Part shown: positions 21,609-32,690 of the stretch, piece by piece
How positions within the stretch are numbered: the first letter of the stretch is position 1
Layout of the letters: the number at the start of each line of letters is the position of its first letter
Assembly: GCF_002865645.1 (NCBI RefSeq)
Contig: NW_020194667.1
Location: 2,007,762-2,071,761, forward strand
Reading direction: 5' to 3'
DNA length: 64,000 nt
From: Hyaloscypha bicolor E
Lineage: Eukaryota; Ascomycota; Leotiomycetes; Helotiales; Hyaloscyphaceae
Made by a program: the position numbers and the translations under genes
Notes under the pieces: model-generated
What the model saw: only the letters and a program-made list of their open reading frames with translations
Told to the model about the DNA's origin: nothing
Database searches by the model: none

Positions 21609-24104
21609 ATGCGCTTCCAGCTGCCGTGGAAGCGCAGCCGCGGCCGCTATGGAAAGCTTATCTCGCCCGCCTCTGCCGCAGCGAAGGATGAAGAGATGAA
21701 TGATTTTGACGCGGATATGGATGGGATTGAGGAGGATAGCGAGCGGGAGGAAGAAGAGGCTGAGGGGGCCAGGAGGAGCGTGAAGCCGATGGTTTGGATG
21801 GTGTTGAGTGTTGTTGCTACGCTGGAGGGGAGGAGGATGTTGAGGGGGGGTTTTGGTGAGTGGCGGATTGTCTGAGATGAGAGCGAGCACGTGCTAATGA
21901 TGAATGCAGGATATCGTGAGTCTCTTCATCACCGCCCCCATTTCATTTAGATTGTTAGTGAGCAATGGCTTGAGGAAAGGGGCTGATGCGTTCAAAGCAT
22001 TTTATTACACCTTCCTGGTTCAATTGGCCGCTTACATAATTGTCGCTGTCACGGTCCTGCTGGTCAGATTAAAGAACTTCCGGCGCGCGAAACGGAAACC
22101 GGAAGAGCAGTATAATTGGTGGGAGTTGTTTGTCATGGGACTCAGGATCATTGTATCGTCTTGCTTTGCGGGGCCGGCAACCTTGTATGGTGTTAAGGCG
22201 CTCATGCTTTATTCGAATTTGCCTGTGTTGGCTATGCTACCGGTACGTATTTTTCAAGGGGGATTGAGGAAAATGGCTGATGAGTATAGATCTTGACTTA
22301 TGCTTGCGACAGCATATATTTCAGGTTGGCTCATGTTTGCCGCTTGCTGCCTCGAGGACAAAACATCTCCTTCGGGCACTTTCCAAAAGTTATTCTGGTC
22401 ATCATCGGCGGCGTGCTGCTGGTTTGCCTAGACTATCGTCTCGATATCCAAGCTTTGCTTTACGCTTTAGCTAGCATCGGGCTCTTCAGTCTTGCGAAAG
22501 TCCTCTCGAGAATCGGTCCGGAGATCGAATCCAAAGGCACCCAATCCTGGGACGGCCCCTTGCACGTTTATTTACTTGCTGGCATTGCCCCCTTGATCAT
22601 GTCGGGCCTCGCTACAGCGAAACTCGAGAATCTGGTTATGGCTGGTCATATCACCCAGCCTTGGACAATTCTCTACTGGCTACTCAATATTGGCCCGGCC
22701 GTTGTTCTTCATGCTTGTTTCAGCAGCTCCTTGAACTCAGCATACCCGTTCATATCGGACGAGCACATAGGTGGCGCTTTGGAAGAGCCAAGCGAGCCCG
22801 CAAGAGAGGCCGTCACCACCACGCTCCAATCCGGCTTCTGGATCCTCATCATCGGCGTCCTATCACAAGAACACAATTTCATCGACTGGCTCCAAGTCCT
22901 CGCCTTCACCCTCATCTACACTGTCTGCGTCGGACCCAAACACATCGGCTACTATCCCCCTCGCATCCTAAACCTCCTCCTGCGCCTCTTCCGCCGCCGG
23001 CCTTTCCCCATCCACTCCGCCCCCTGGCAATTCCCCTTCTTCCTTGCCACAACAACGCTCATTTTCTCCGTCCTCATCAGCACAAACGTCTTGCACTGGG
23101 TTGACACAATCGCCTTTGACCGCTCGGTCCGCACCTTCCACGTCCCGGCTGAACCTAACCTGGATCAGATTTACCGTCCGCCGATAGTGCTTTCTTTTGA
23201 AGTGGTGATCGCGCATTCGGCTGGTGATCCAGTCGAGGCCATCACGGCACTCATGAACACGGTGCAACACCACCGGTATCTCAACTTCCTCAAACCCCAT
23301 ATCAAACTTTACTCTAAAGACAGCATGTTCAACTCCTCCACGACGGCACCAGATACCGACGACTTCAGAGGTTTTTTCAAAGGCAACCTGACCGTCACGC
23401 CGCTCCCTAACGTCGGCGGAACCACGGCCTCCCTCTTGCATCACATCCTAAACAGCTGGGACTGGCTGCCTGTGCAAACTTTATTCCTCTCCACGAGCAC
23501 TATCACCAACAACCCCTCTTCTTTACCCCTGATGAGCCAACATCTGAACAAGTACTTCACGCCCATGACTTTCCCCCTCCCGGACGCCCTCCCAAAAACC
23601 GGCTTCCTATCTCTCGGGCCACAAGAAATCTGCAATTCATGCGAGCGTTGCTTCGACTCTTTCGGGTGGGAGGACTCGTTCCACCTCTTCCCTTCCATGT
23701 TCGGCGCTGCGAACAGGAAGGAGAAGGTCTGCGATTCTGTTCTGCTGACGCACGGGAATAATTTCGTTGCTTCGGCGGCACGGATCCGCGGGGTTGACAA
23801 GGAAGTGTATCAGCTCCTGTACGACGCGCTTGTTAAAGCCGACATCAAGAATTCGTGGGCGCACTCTAAAGAGAAGTTGCCGGTCATGCTGGAGGGGGAG
23901 AAGAAGGGAGAAGGAAGTAGGTGGGGTCAAGGAGGCGTTTATGGGATTCCCGACTCGTTGGAGAGGCCCTGGTTGGGCATGACGGTCGAGAGGTTGTGGG
24001 GTGTGCTGTTGCAGTGCTCGGAGGGCAGGATTGCGTGGGGGTGTGCGGGGTTCGGGAAGGGGAGGTTGCGTGGCGGGAAGGAGGATTGTGGGTGTATTGA
24101 ATAG
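21609..24104 (+). CDS. Multi-span membrane protein with DUF3431-like C-terminal domain
   Basis: Integral membrane protein, function unknown. The secure part starts at the ATG at 21904 (717 aa) with one intron, 22243-22289 (phase 0). About ten hydrophobic segments follow in the first 400 aa, giving a transporter-like layout. The C-terminal lumenal or extracellular-looking domain begins with VVIAHSAGD. It carries PNVGGTTASLLHHIL, W-E-D-S-F-H, ILLTHGN-like and RPWLGMTVERLWGV blocks, resembling fungal DUF3431. An acidic N-terminal exon from 21609 (MRFQLPWKRSRGRYG) may belong, but its junction to 21907 does not resolve cleanly: an obvious donor is in the wrong phase. Alternative: the gene simply starts at 21904. 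Confidence 0.75.
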
Positions 24105-24450
24105 AGGCTCTCCCCACTCCCTCACTCCCTCATTTGAATTTGGAATTTATTTGGAATTTGGAATTCGGAAAAGTGGTGAAGTGTATTATATGCGTTCTTA
24201 AGATTGCATGGATGGAGTTCTGGGCATTTTGGGAGATTTTGGAGAAGGGGTTGGATAGGCGTAAGATGGAGGGATGGCTAGTAGAGAAGTTTTGGGAAAA
24301 GGAGTATGGACGAAGGAAAGAATTCTGAATTCTTGGTTTTTGTTCTCTGACAAGTCCGCGCTGTTTTCTCTTTTTTTCGGCTTTGGGTTTCTAAATGGTG
24401 GACTGACTTGAGGCTATGACATATCGTAAAGTGGGGAGGAGAGCAGGATG
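24105..24450. other. Intergenic DNA between the membrane-protein gene and the transposon
   Basis: About 350 bp, partly AT-rich with GGAATTTGGAATT-like repetition. It probably includes the 3' UTR of the preceding gene. No other feature seen. Confidence 0.4.
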
Positions 24451-24452
24451 TA

Positions 24453-25829
24453 CAGTCCCTGTCGCTTAGTTCCCGTTTTTTTACGCGAAAACGCGTAAAA
24501 GCGCGTCTCGCGCCCACCCACCCTTCTTCCTTTATTACTAATTATGCCACCAATTCGTACTCCTTTAGCTAAACGCAATGGCAATGGCCACCGGGGCCCT
24601 GAACTCTCCGAATTCCAAAGAGGCCGTATTATTGGCATGTATAATACCGGTAAAAAGAATATCGAGATCCACCGGTTCTATTCTCACCCAACTTCAACCA
24701 TACGAGATACTATCGAAAAGGACTCACTATGCGAAGACGGGCACTCTGCTCCTCGATCTAGCCAGCCCAAATCGTGGACACCTGCTGAGGAAAGACGTAT
24801 ACTACATTACGTATGTCGTTTCCCAAAGGATATATATGCAGAGGTTATTAAGGCATGTAGTATGGGGTTTAAGAAGACTACGGTTAAGAAGATCTTGAAG
24901 CTATATGGAATCAAGAATTGGAAGTGCAAGAGACGATCTTTTCTTACCCAAAAGCATACCAATACTCGACTTGCTTGGTACCTAAGATATAGAGGTAGGA
25001 GGCCTGAGGAGTGGGGAATAGTCGCATGGAGCGACGAGTATAGTATGGAAAGGGGGCGGGGGAAACGAGACGAATAGTGCTTTCGTACGTCGACAGAGAA
25101 ATGGCAACTACGAATAGTCCAAACCTATGGAACGAGCAAGAATATAAAGGTTATAGTCTGGGGAGCCTTTTGGGATACTAGGAGGAGTAACCTTTATATT
25201 ATAGATAGGGATTTTGAGTCGGCAAAGCATGGGTACTCTGCAGAGTCATACCTGGAGGTTTTGGAGGCAGAGGTAGCCCCAATATTTGCAGGACTAGGCC
25301 CAGGTTATGAATTTATACAGGACAATGCCTCTATTTATCGTATTAGTAAGGTCAAGACTTGGTTCGCAAAAATGGGGATTATATTGCTTGAAAACTGGCC
25401 GGTATACTCCCCAGATCTCAACCTAATTAAGTATATCTGGTAGGCCTTGAAAATACGGTACTATAAGATATTCCCTGAGGTTATAGCTAATAAGTCAGAG
25501 TCAGAAGATACATGCCAAAGATTGGAATCTTGTCTACAAGCTACTTGGGATACTTTAGACCAAGAGTTATTTGATAAATTAGGTACAAGTATAAATAATA
25601 GAATTGAGGCTATTATTGCGGCAAAGGGGTGGTATACTAATTACTAGGCTCAATTTCTATCGGAATTTAGAAATTTCAATATTATTAAGAAGAGCACATT
25701 ATGAGGATCAAAATAAGCTATTATACACGTGAATTGAACCGTAATTAATAAAGATATAGAGAAGAGAAGGTGATAATAATGGGGTGCGGGGTAAAAATAA
25801 AAAAAACGGGAACTAAGCGACTAGTACTG
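24453..25829 (+). mobile_element. Tc1/mariner-like transposon with both TIRs and TA duplication
   Basis: The 1377-bp element has 30-bp TIRs with three mismatches. The left end begins CAGT and contains GTCGCTTAGTTCCCG from 24461; the right end is its inverted match (25800-25829). TA lies immediately outside both ends (24451-24452 and 25830-25831), the duplication expected for this superfamily. The single transposase frame fills most of it but has two in-frame stops. Insertion is between the DUF3431-like gene and an unannotated stretch. Confidence 0.9.
24544..25647 (+). pseudogene. Tc1/mariner transposase with two premature stops
   Basis: The N-terminal HTH region runs through FQRGRIIGMYNTGKKNIEIHR. 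The first catalytic Asp is in AWSDEYS and the second in IQDNASIY. The third acid is lost: the block reads SPDLNLIKYIW where family members have SPDLNPIEHIW. Four transitions explain it (CCA to CTA, GAG to AAG, CAT to TAT, and TGG to TAG for the stop at 25441). An earlier stop at 25075 follows GRGKRDE, where Trp is usual. All are C-to-T or G-to-A changes as RIP makes. The frame otherwise stays aligned to its natural end. Confidence 0.85.
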
Positions 25830-25831
25830 TA

Positions 25832-27277
25832 GGTAGGTGCAAGGCACCACGTCTAGGCTCGCGATTGGGGAGCCCAACTGCTGCACGGCGGAGCCCCAAT
25901 GCTATCCCAAACCCGTTGGAGGCATATCCAAGGTTGCATTGGGGTGGTGTGATTGCATACGGAAGGAAACCCACAAATACTCCAATTGGACAACCAGGTC
26001 CGAAGGTGCCCAATCTCCCTGGTGTGGGAAGATGTGATTGGAGTTGCATGCTAGTCGTTGCGTACAGAGGTCCGCACCCCATCATTCTCAACCAACCTTT
26101 ACTTCTTGATATTTTCATCAATTGCGGTCCAATTCACGTGCATAGCAGCTCATGTTCATCGTCACAAGGTCCACCACAGGGACGGACCGCATCCCTATCA
26201 CGACAATCTTTACTCCAGCTCCGCCATATTTTGGTACTACATTCATGACCAATTTACTCAACTTCGCAGGCAGGAGATGGGTGCCAGGCCTCGAGTCCCG
26301 CCAGTCCCGTCAAAGATTTGTATTCTCCGTCTGGCACATGCACAAGAGCATTCCGGTACACCGAATTACGAACTCTCCCGTGAATCACTGTCTCCGGGGT
26401 CTGAACTTGATTTCGGGGTCGGGGCACGACATAAGATAGATCTTAAAGGTTGAGCAGAGGAAGTTCTGACTGGGTGGGTTGCGAAGGCTGAGCTTGAAGC
26501 ATAGAGAGCCACCCATTGAGATAGGTGGCGTGAGTGCAGACTAGTACCCTCACCTTCATCCACCCAACACAAAATTTCTAGAAAGCTCGTCAGATCTCCA
26601 GGATTGCCCGGGCCGAGCAATGAAATGGAGACAATGCTAAGTACTGACGGTGATAAAGTACGGATGTTGGGGATTCAGAGGTTGAGCGAGATGGAAGAGG
26701 AGACGAAGGCTGAGATGTTGGCCACGCAGCGGAGGTCTAGGCTAAAGCAAACAATATAAAGATAAAAACAAAACGTAGGAAATCGTCTGCTGGAGTCTGG
26801 GCTTCTGGCAACTTCATCATTCGTGGCGTAGGGATTGGAAGCAAGGGCTTTCGCCTGTTGACCGGCTCTAAAAGCAGCGTTGAGCTGGCGAGGTGGTGAT
26901 TTTGCAGGGTAGTCAAGGCTAGAAAAGAGCAGGCTGGGGATTTTAATGAAGAGAAATAGGGTCTCTGTTCAAACTTACTGCACAACACAAAGATGTCATT
27001 GGAATGGGGGTTCGAGATAGGAAGGGTGAATCGTGAGGAAGCCATTGTCATTCGGAAGATGGATCTGCTCTCTTGGCCTAGAAAAGGAAGATTCATCTTT
27101 TCTTCTATCAACCATCGCTGCTGTACCCAGAACGGCTCAAATGGGAACTCTTCTTTTGTAGCTTGGAATGCCTTCGAGAAAAGCCGCTGATATACGCTGC
27201 CACTACTTCGAAATGACGATCAACGTGGGTGTAGCATCAAAATTTCTTGATCGGCCCAGCGAAAGAACCATCCACGA
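25832..27277. other. 1.4-kb stretch without a recognised gene
   Basis: Composition is like the gene-bearing DNA and it is not AT-rich. Several open frames of 66-131 codons on both strands (for example around 26058-26453 plus and 26737-27111 minus) lack domains and convincing splicing partners. It may be an unrecognised small gene, a decayed gene or regulatory DNA. Confidence 0.3.
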
Positions 27278-28003
27278 TCATGCTACAGCCTCGAAATCGT
27301 CCAGGACTTTGCGTTCGACATGCCACTACCATTTATTAGTTTCCAGATTACTGCTCCGTGCGGCGAAGTGGACACCTACCAATTTGAATGGCGCGTTCCA
27401 TGCGAACAGTAACGGTATAGCCTGCTTATACGCATCATTCTGCACCGATTGCTCGAAAAGATCCATACTGTCCCATCCCCTGGTAACGAAAAAACACTTG
27501 GCCTTCTCATCCTTGATGTCTTCATGCTCTTGCTCTTCCAGCACCCAACCAAACCCCCAACTCTCCCCTCCCGTCGCGCCCTTACGATAGATCTCATCAA
27601 ACCGTGCAAAATCCGCTTCGACTTGTTTCTGGAACTCCGGCGTCACGCGAGAAGCGGGGAAGTACGTCTGTACATATTCGACCACGTTCGCTGTAGCGGG
27701 CCCATCTGCCCCAAATGCCGACCGGTCGAGCGCGACGTGGAAAATGCTGTATGGCTCGCCATAGGTACTGCTCACAGACTTCAAAAAGGACGTGAATTCC
27801 GGAGTTGCTGCAAAGTTTGCGTAGTCCTGGATACCATCCCACTCTGACGTGATCTGAACGGCTTCCTTATCTTGAATCTGTGTGCCAAGGACGAAGTGTT
27901 GGGGTGATTTTACTCCTTTGAGGGCCTTGACTGATTTCTGGATTGTGTCGTCAACTGTTATACATGAGCCAGCACCAAATTTTATGATCTCGGTAATAGC
28001 CAT
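27278..28003 (-). CDS. Small fungal protein, probable dimeric alpha/beta-barrel (ABM/EthD-like)
   Basis: Predicted soluble 223-aa protein in two exons. A phase-0 intron at 27326-27379 joins W-N-A-P-F-K-L to W-H-V-E-R-K before the stop, which makes a more natural C terminus than reading through. The sequence is consistent with two repeated ferredoxin-like halves: KSPQHFVLGTQIQDKEAVQITSEW, and later WGFGWVLEEQEHEDIKDEKAKCFFV with WDSMDLFEQS. This is the pattern of stress-responsive or antibiotic-biosynthesis monooxygenase-like barrels. No catalytic residue can be named. The start chosen is the Met before AITEIIKFGAGSC; an upstream in-frame Met exists at 28114. Confidence 0.7.
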
Positions 28004-28729
28004 CTTGCAAGATGAGTTTTCTTCTGCTGTGACACTGGTAAAAGTTTGATTAAGAAAGTGATGAGTCTTGTCCGACAGGGGAAAGCCGAATGAATGTGAA
28101 GATTTGTCTGACATTGAACTGCTTAATATAACGTACATTCATTGTAGGTATGTTGCACAGACGAGATCCGCTGGCTGGTGGATTGTATTTATAAGCCGGC
28201 TTCTGAGAAAAGACCGAGACCGACACACTTGGCTTTTGCGCTTTGTATCATGGCGATCCTGCTGCTTATCAATTACAATATCGCTCCCCGATGAAGACCG
28301 AGACCGACGTGCTTGGCCGACATGGTGAGAGAAAAGAGGTGCAAGGGCAATCCTATTCATAAACAGTCGTCTCTATATCACGTGATCTACAGACCCACCT
28401 CACAACAGAAATGGCTCAACCAGCTAGAGCTGATGGTGTAAGAATCACATTATTGGTGCCAGGGCGGATTGAAGGATCTCGATTAGCGGAGTCCCGATTT
28501 TGTTATTAATGTAAGCAGTAGGCATTTTCAATTCCGCTGATTGGACATCATTTGCGGCTAAGGTGACATTTCAGGGGTAGCGAGATCCGAAGCAATGCAG
28601 GACGTCTAATTTGTGAACGATAAAAAGGTTATCTACGTCCCCAGTTCTCAATTTTTTATTATTAAGTTCACTTGACGGGTTTCAAAGTAGACTATCTACT
28701 CTCTTAGTCTATTAATAAAAGAGAAAGAT
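28004..28729. promoter_or_regulatory. Divergent intergenic region
   Basis: It separates the barrel protein (minus) from the secreted protein (plus), so both promoters should lie here. It contains a direct repeat described separately. The part near 28640-28720 is AT-rich just before the plus-strand start. Confidence 0.45.
28210..28308. repeat. Direct repeat AAGACCGAGACCGAC, two copies 84 bp apart
   Basis: Identical 15-mers at 28210-28224 and 28294-28308, each followed within a few bases by CTTGG. They lie in the upstream region of the barrel-protein gene. They could be binding sites or a decayed tandem repeat. Confidence 0.65.
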
Positions 28730-29841
28730 ATGTCGAGCTATCGACTTGTCGCGCTCGTGTTCTATGCCTCAGGTTCGCTGGCCCAACTATTGCCACGGGC
28801 CCCATGTGTTCAAGATGCCTGCCGTGATGCGGTGGACACATTTGTAACGCCCGGTCCATCGCCGTTTTGTACACAGTATGCTCTTGGACATACTGTCCCC
28901 CCGTCTCAAGTGCAGAATGCATGCAGCATCTATTCGACAAAGATTCCTAGTGTCTGCTCTTGTATTACCAATGCGCCAGTGACTACAACGAGTTCTTCAG
29001 GTACCACTAGCACACCATGTAATGTAGTGACAGTCACGTCTGTCGGTATGTCTACCGTCTCGCGGTTGCAGTAGAATCCAATTGAACTAACAATATCTTC
29101 TGGGAATAGTCACAGTCTACGCAAGCCCAACTCCCATTTGTAAGTCTGAACCACTCTCAGAGGTTGCAGCAGCTTGTTTTGTTCCTATGAAAGGACCCCT
29201 GACTATGTTATCAGTACTCCAGCCTGCTGTATCGCTCAGCCTACTCTTCTTAATGGAGACTTCGATGACTGCGCAGGCATTGATCCTCCCTGGGGACCAT
29301 GTCCCCTTCGTTCATGGACCTACACCGATGTGAACAAAATCTCAGTCGACCTCTGTGGTGAGCACACGAACTGCCACACCGGAAATTGGGTCGCGTAAGT
29401 CCAACCACAGCCAACTCCATCCTACCTCCTAATAGTAACCTTACCATCCACATTACTCATTCCATAAACCACAGCTGCATGAGCCGTGGACCCGGCGTCC
29501 TCTCACAGCCCATCTACGTATGCAGCTGCGGCACGTACCAAGCGACCGCATGGTTCACCAATCCGGGGGAATTCCTCAACCTCTCGGGCACGCTGCCGAT
29601 TGTGCCCGGTGTCCAATTTGGGCTGGCGGGCTCGTACTCGAAAGTCATGGCGATCCCGTTCTCCCCCGTGGCGTACCCTAACCCCACGTACTACCAGCTC
29701 TCGGCGCAGCTGACGGTGATACCCAGGAAGGAAGGCTGGGCCGAGTTTGAGATTATTGGTGTTTTTCATAATAGTTCGTATACGGGGTTTTGCGTGGATA
29801 CGGTTAGTTTGCAGCGGCTTGATGATTCTTGTGGGTGCTAG
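28730..29841 (+). CDS. Secreted cysteine-rich protein, four exons
   Basis: A signal peptide is likely: MSSYRLVALVFYASGSLA, then QLLPRAPC. The mature part has many Cys, and a Thr/Ser run joins two domains. Introns are 29046-29109, 29140-29222 and 29395-29474; the 294-aa reading frame depends on using the acceptor TACTCCAG at 29222 after the branch point CTGAC. The first domain has spaced Cys (CVQDACRDAV..CTQYA..C..VCSC). The second (NGDFDDC..PPWGPC..W) starts like secreted jelly-roll or carbohydrate-binding modules and ends VDTVSLQR, typical of such folds. Role unknown; it could be a wall-associated protein or an effector. No GPI site seen. Confidence 0.7.
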
Positions 29842-30248
29842 ACTGGCCATTGGAGAGAGAGGGTTGTTTTCAACTGGACTACTTGAAGCAAAATAAGTCT
29901 ATTGGCTATAAGTAACGGGAAAAGACCAAAGTTTGGCGACCTGAAATTTCAAAATACACAACATAGGACTCGCTTCATCTTTTAAAGTCGTATATTCTGC
30001 AAGTGCTTCCGGCTCAGGAAAAGGGGCTTAAGCGAGGAACTTCTCGCATCTCGCTGGAGCTGACTGACGAGCGCATTGCATTCCACCGAGTAAATACTTC
30101 AAGTTCGAGATAATTGGAGGGTGCATCCCTCCTCTTTCCACTACAATTAATGGTATCCAAGCTTATTAAGACCCGAAATCCCGATTACAAATTCGTCCGT
30201 GACTTCGTCCGCAACTTCAACCCAGGCTCGGTAGTAATTATTGAATTT
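29842..30248. other. Intergenic region, no gene
   Basis: Downstream of the secreted-protein gene; mixed composition turning AT-rich towards the MITE candidate. Nothing else recognised. Confidence 0.4.
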
Positions 30249-30250
30249 TA

Positions 30251-30534
30251 CAATCGATTATTGGGTCGCTAAGTTTTTCGGATCGCGTTCACCTATAAAT
30301 TTAGCAAGTAACTGCCTAAATTTTAGGGGGTATACGCTAGTAAATTAGCGATGGGCTTATTAGGATTGCAAAAGTCGTGAAATCGCGATGTTCAAAAATA
30401 AAGAGCTATTTATTTGAACTTAGTTATTAGTATTATTAATTATTATAAATGTTTAGCTAAAAAAATAATAAAAAATAAAAAATAAAGGTTAGAAATTATT
30501 AAATAATAGTAAAATTTGAGGCAATAATCGATTG
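30251..30534. mobile_element. Candidate MITE with 13-bp TIRs flanked by TA
   Basis: CAATCGATTATTG at the left end is matched by its exact reverse complement at the right end, and TA stands outside both ends. At 284 bp, AT-rich and non-coding, it fits a non-autonomous Tc1/mariner-type element. The TIRs are short, so chance is possible. The SDR gene starts 400 bp downstream. Confidence 0.5.
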
Positions 30535-30536
30535 TA

Positions 30537-30939
30537 ATCGATGAGTAACCGCTCCGAGCCTGCTTCGTCCGATCGGACCAACATTATTTTTCCATACCGT
30601 AGATCAAGGAACCAAGGATGTATTTGCAAGCAAGACAGAACAGCGATAGCTAAATATTTTAGTAAAGATATCCCAAGACATAGTTATTCATGCATTTGTC
30701 TGTTCGTCCATTGCTTCGTCCGGCCGTGATATTCCTTCGACTTTCTTCGCTCTCAGATTCCGGATTACAGATCTTGTTTCTGGCCACCTTCGACTTCTGC
30801 TACTTAGCTACGCATCACTTTCGGCCCTGAATCTTCAAATCCGTCTCTGTTATCCTCCATTCTTCAGATTCTACCTGAACTACCCAGCGCAAGGACCGGA
30901 ATCAGATACTATCAATCGCTCCATTACAGTTTGCTCAGC
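30537..30939. promoter_or_regulatory. Upstream region of the SDR gene
   Basis: CT-rich stretches and no gene. Presumed promoter and 5' UTR of the downstream dehydrogenase. Confidence 0.35.
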
Positions 30940-32070
30940 ATGGGTTGGTTTGCTTCATTCCTCTACTCACAGCTATTTGTCAATCTGCCTGCGCCCACTA
31001 AGGATTTCACCGGCCAAACAATCATAGTAACCGGCTCGAACACTGGTCTTGGACTCGAAGCAGCCCGACACCTCTGCCACCTCAACGCCACATTCATCAT
31101 CCTTGCTGTCCGTAACCAAGCCAAGGGCGAACTAGCAAAGCAGTCTATCCTCGCAAGGACTGGCAATTCCAACACCAGGATTGAGGTATGGGACCTTGAC
31201 ATGCAGTCGTACGACTCCATCAGAACGTTTTGCACCAGAGCCAACGACCTTCCTCGACTTGATGCTGTGCTAGAGAATGCAGGCATAATGACTAAATACT
31301 TCAAGATGGTGGCGGGGTATGAGTCAACCATCACCACAAACGTCATTGGCACCTTCCTCCTGGCCATTGGCTTATTACCAAAGCTGAGGCAGTCAGCCGC
31401 GAGATACAAAATGCAAGCAAGACTTTCCATCGTGGCCTCCGATTTGCATTTCATTGCCAAATTTGCAGAAGGTCTGGACAAGGATATTTTCGCGGCTTTG
31501 AACGATGAGAAGAAGTCAGAGATTGGCATGGAAAGGTTAGTGTCTTTTCACAACACAAGGTATTCTCTATGCTAATACTCCTCGTACAGATATGCTATAT
31601 CAAAGCTACTTCAAGTCTTCGTTGTGCGCGAGCTTGCCTCCCGCATCACTCATGATCCCAAGTCGTCATCGCCGAGTGTGATCATCAACTGCATGACGCC
31701 TGGAGCTTGTAGGTCGGACTTTGACCGCGAATCTACAGGCGTTGGGAGAATTATGAGCATTTTCATGAATATGTTAATTGCACGCACTACAGAAGCAGGA
31801 AGTAGAACCCTTGTGGCTGGGCTCGCTGCTAGTGAGGAAAGCCACGGGAAGTACATGGCTGATTGCCGAGTTGCCGAGTACGAGATATCCCGCTGTTTGT
31901 ATTCTTAATGGAGAAATAGAAATGCTAACGTAGTGGTTAGGCCAGGTTCCATGGTTCGAGGCTCTGACGGAGTGGCTCTGCAGCAGAAAATTTGGGATCA
32001 GCTTGTTCATCAATTGGAGGCTATTCAACCTGGTATTTCTCAAAACATTTCACTTCAAAGCAGTGTGTAG
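30940..32070 (+). CDS. Short-chain dehydrogenase/reductase (SDR)
   Basis: NAD(P)-dependent oxidoreductase of the classical SDR type; substrate unknown. 337 aa in three exons with introns 31536-31589 (phase 2) and 31878-31940 (phase 2). The cofactor motif is TGSNTGLG, the structural motif reads ENAG (usually NNAG) and the active site is YAISK, which is formed exactly across intron 1. The N-terminal 22 residues (MGWFASFLYSQLFVNLP) are hydrophobic and may anchor it in a membrane. The last exon, P-G-S-M to Q-S-S-V, matches the expected C-terminal helix region of this subfamily. The start is the first ATG. Confidence 0.88.
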
Positions 32071-32690
32071 ATGAGATTGTGGATAAAATGGGTTAAAAGA
32101 TTGAGTCTTGGCAGTTTACAGGTGTTTATCTGTTGTTAGGGGATCGTTGCTACTGTAACTAGAGAGATGCCTTAAGTATAGGATACATAAATTGCTTTCC
32201 TTATCTTGACCAGATATGTATAGGACATGGGCGCGCAAATCGTCGCAAGAACAATCAATGTGCGTGGGAGTGAGTATATACTTTTCAGCTAGCGAGAGAA
32301 GAAAGGAAGGAAGCAAGACGGCGGTATAACTAAACGGTGGTCAGGAGTTGGGAATCTTTATGACCAAGTGACATCTAAAACTAAGCTAGGCACAAGTCCT
32401 TTCACCCAAGTCATCGGAATTTTTTCGGGGTCGATATGTCCAAGATTGTTGGCGATATCAAACTCTGGAGAAGCCCTTTCAATTTGTACGTTAGCTCTGA
32501 CTAACCAATCGAGTTAGGTAGCAGTGTTGGAGTATGGCCCAGTACCACGTGCTCATTAGTGCATAAATAAGCAACATGCCACCTTTTAAGGGATAATCGC
32601 TCTTGAAAGTACTAATGCAATTAATCAAAGAGGTCAACTTGTTGGATCACCTCCGAATCCAGGATCCGGGTCCCATTCCTGATAAAGCGA
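32071..32690. other. Intergenic region, no gene
   Basis: Between the intact SDR and the broken SDR. No domain-bearing frame and no repeat seen. Confidence 0.4.
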
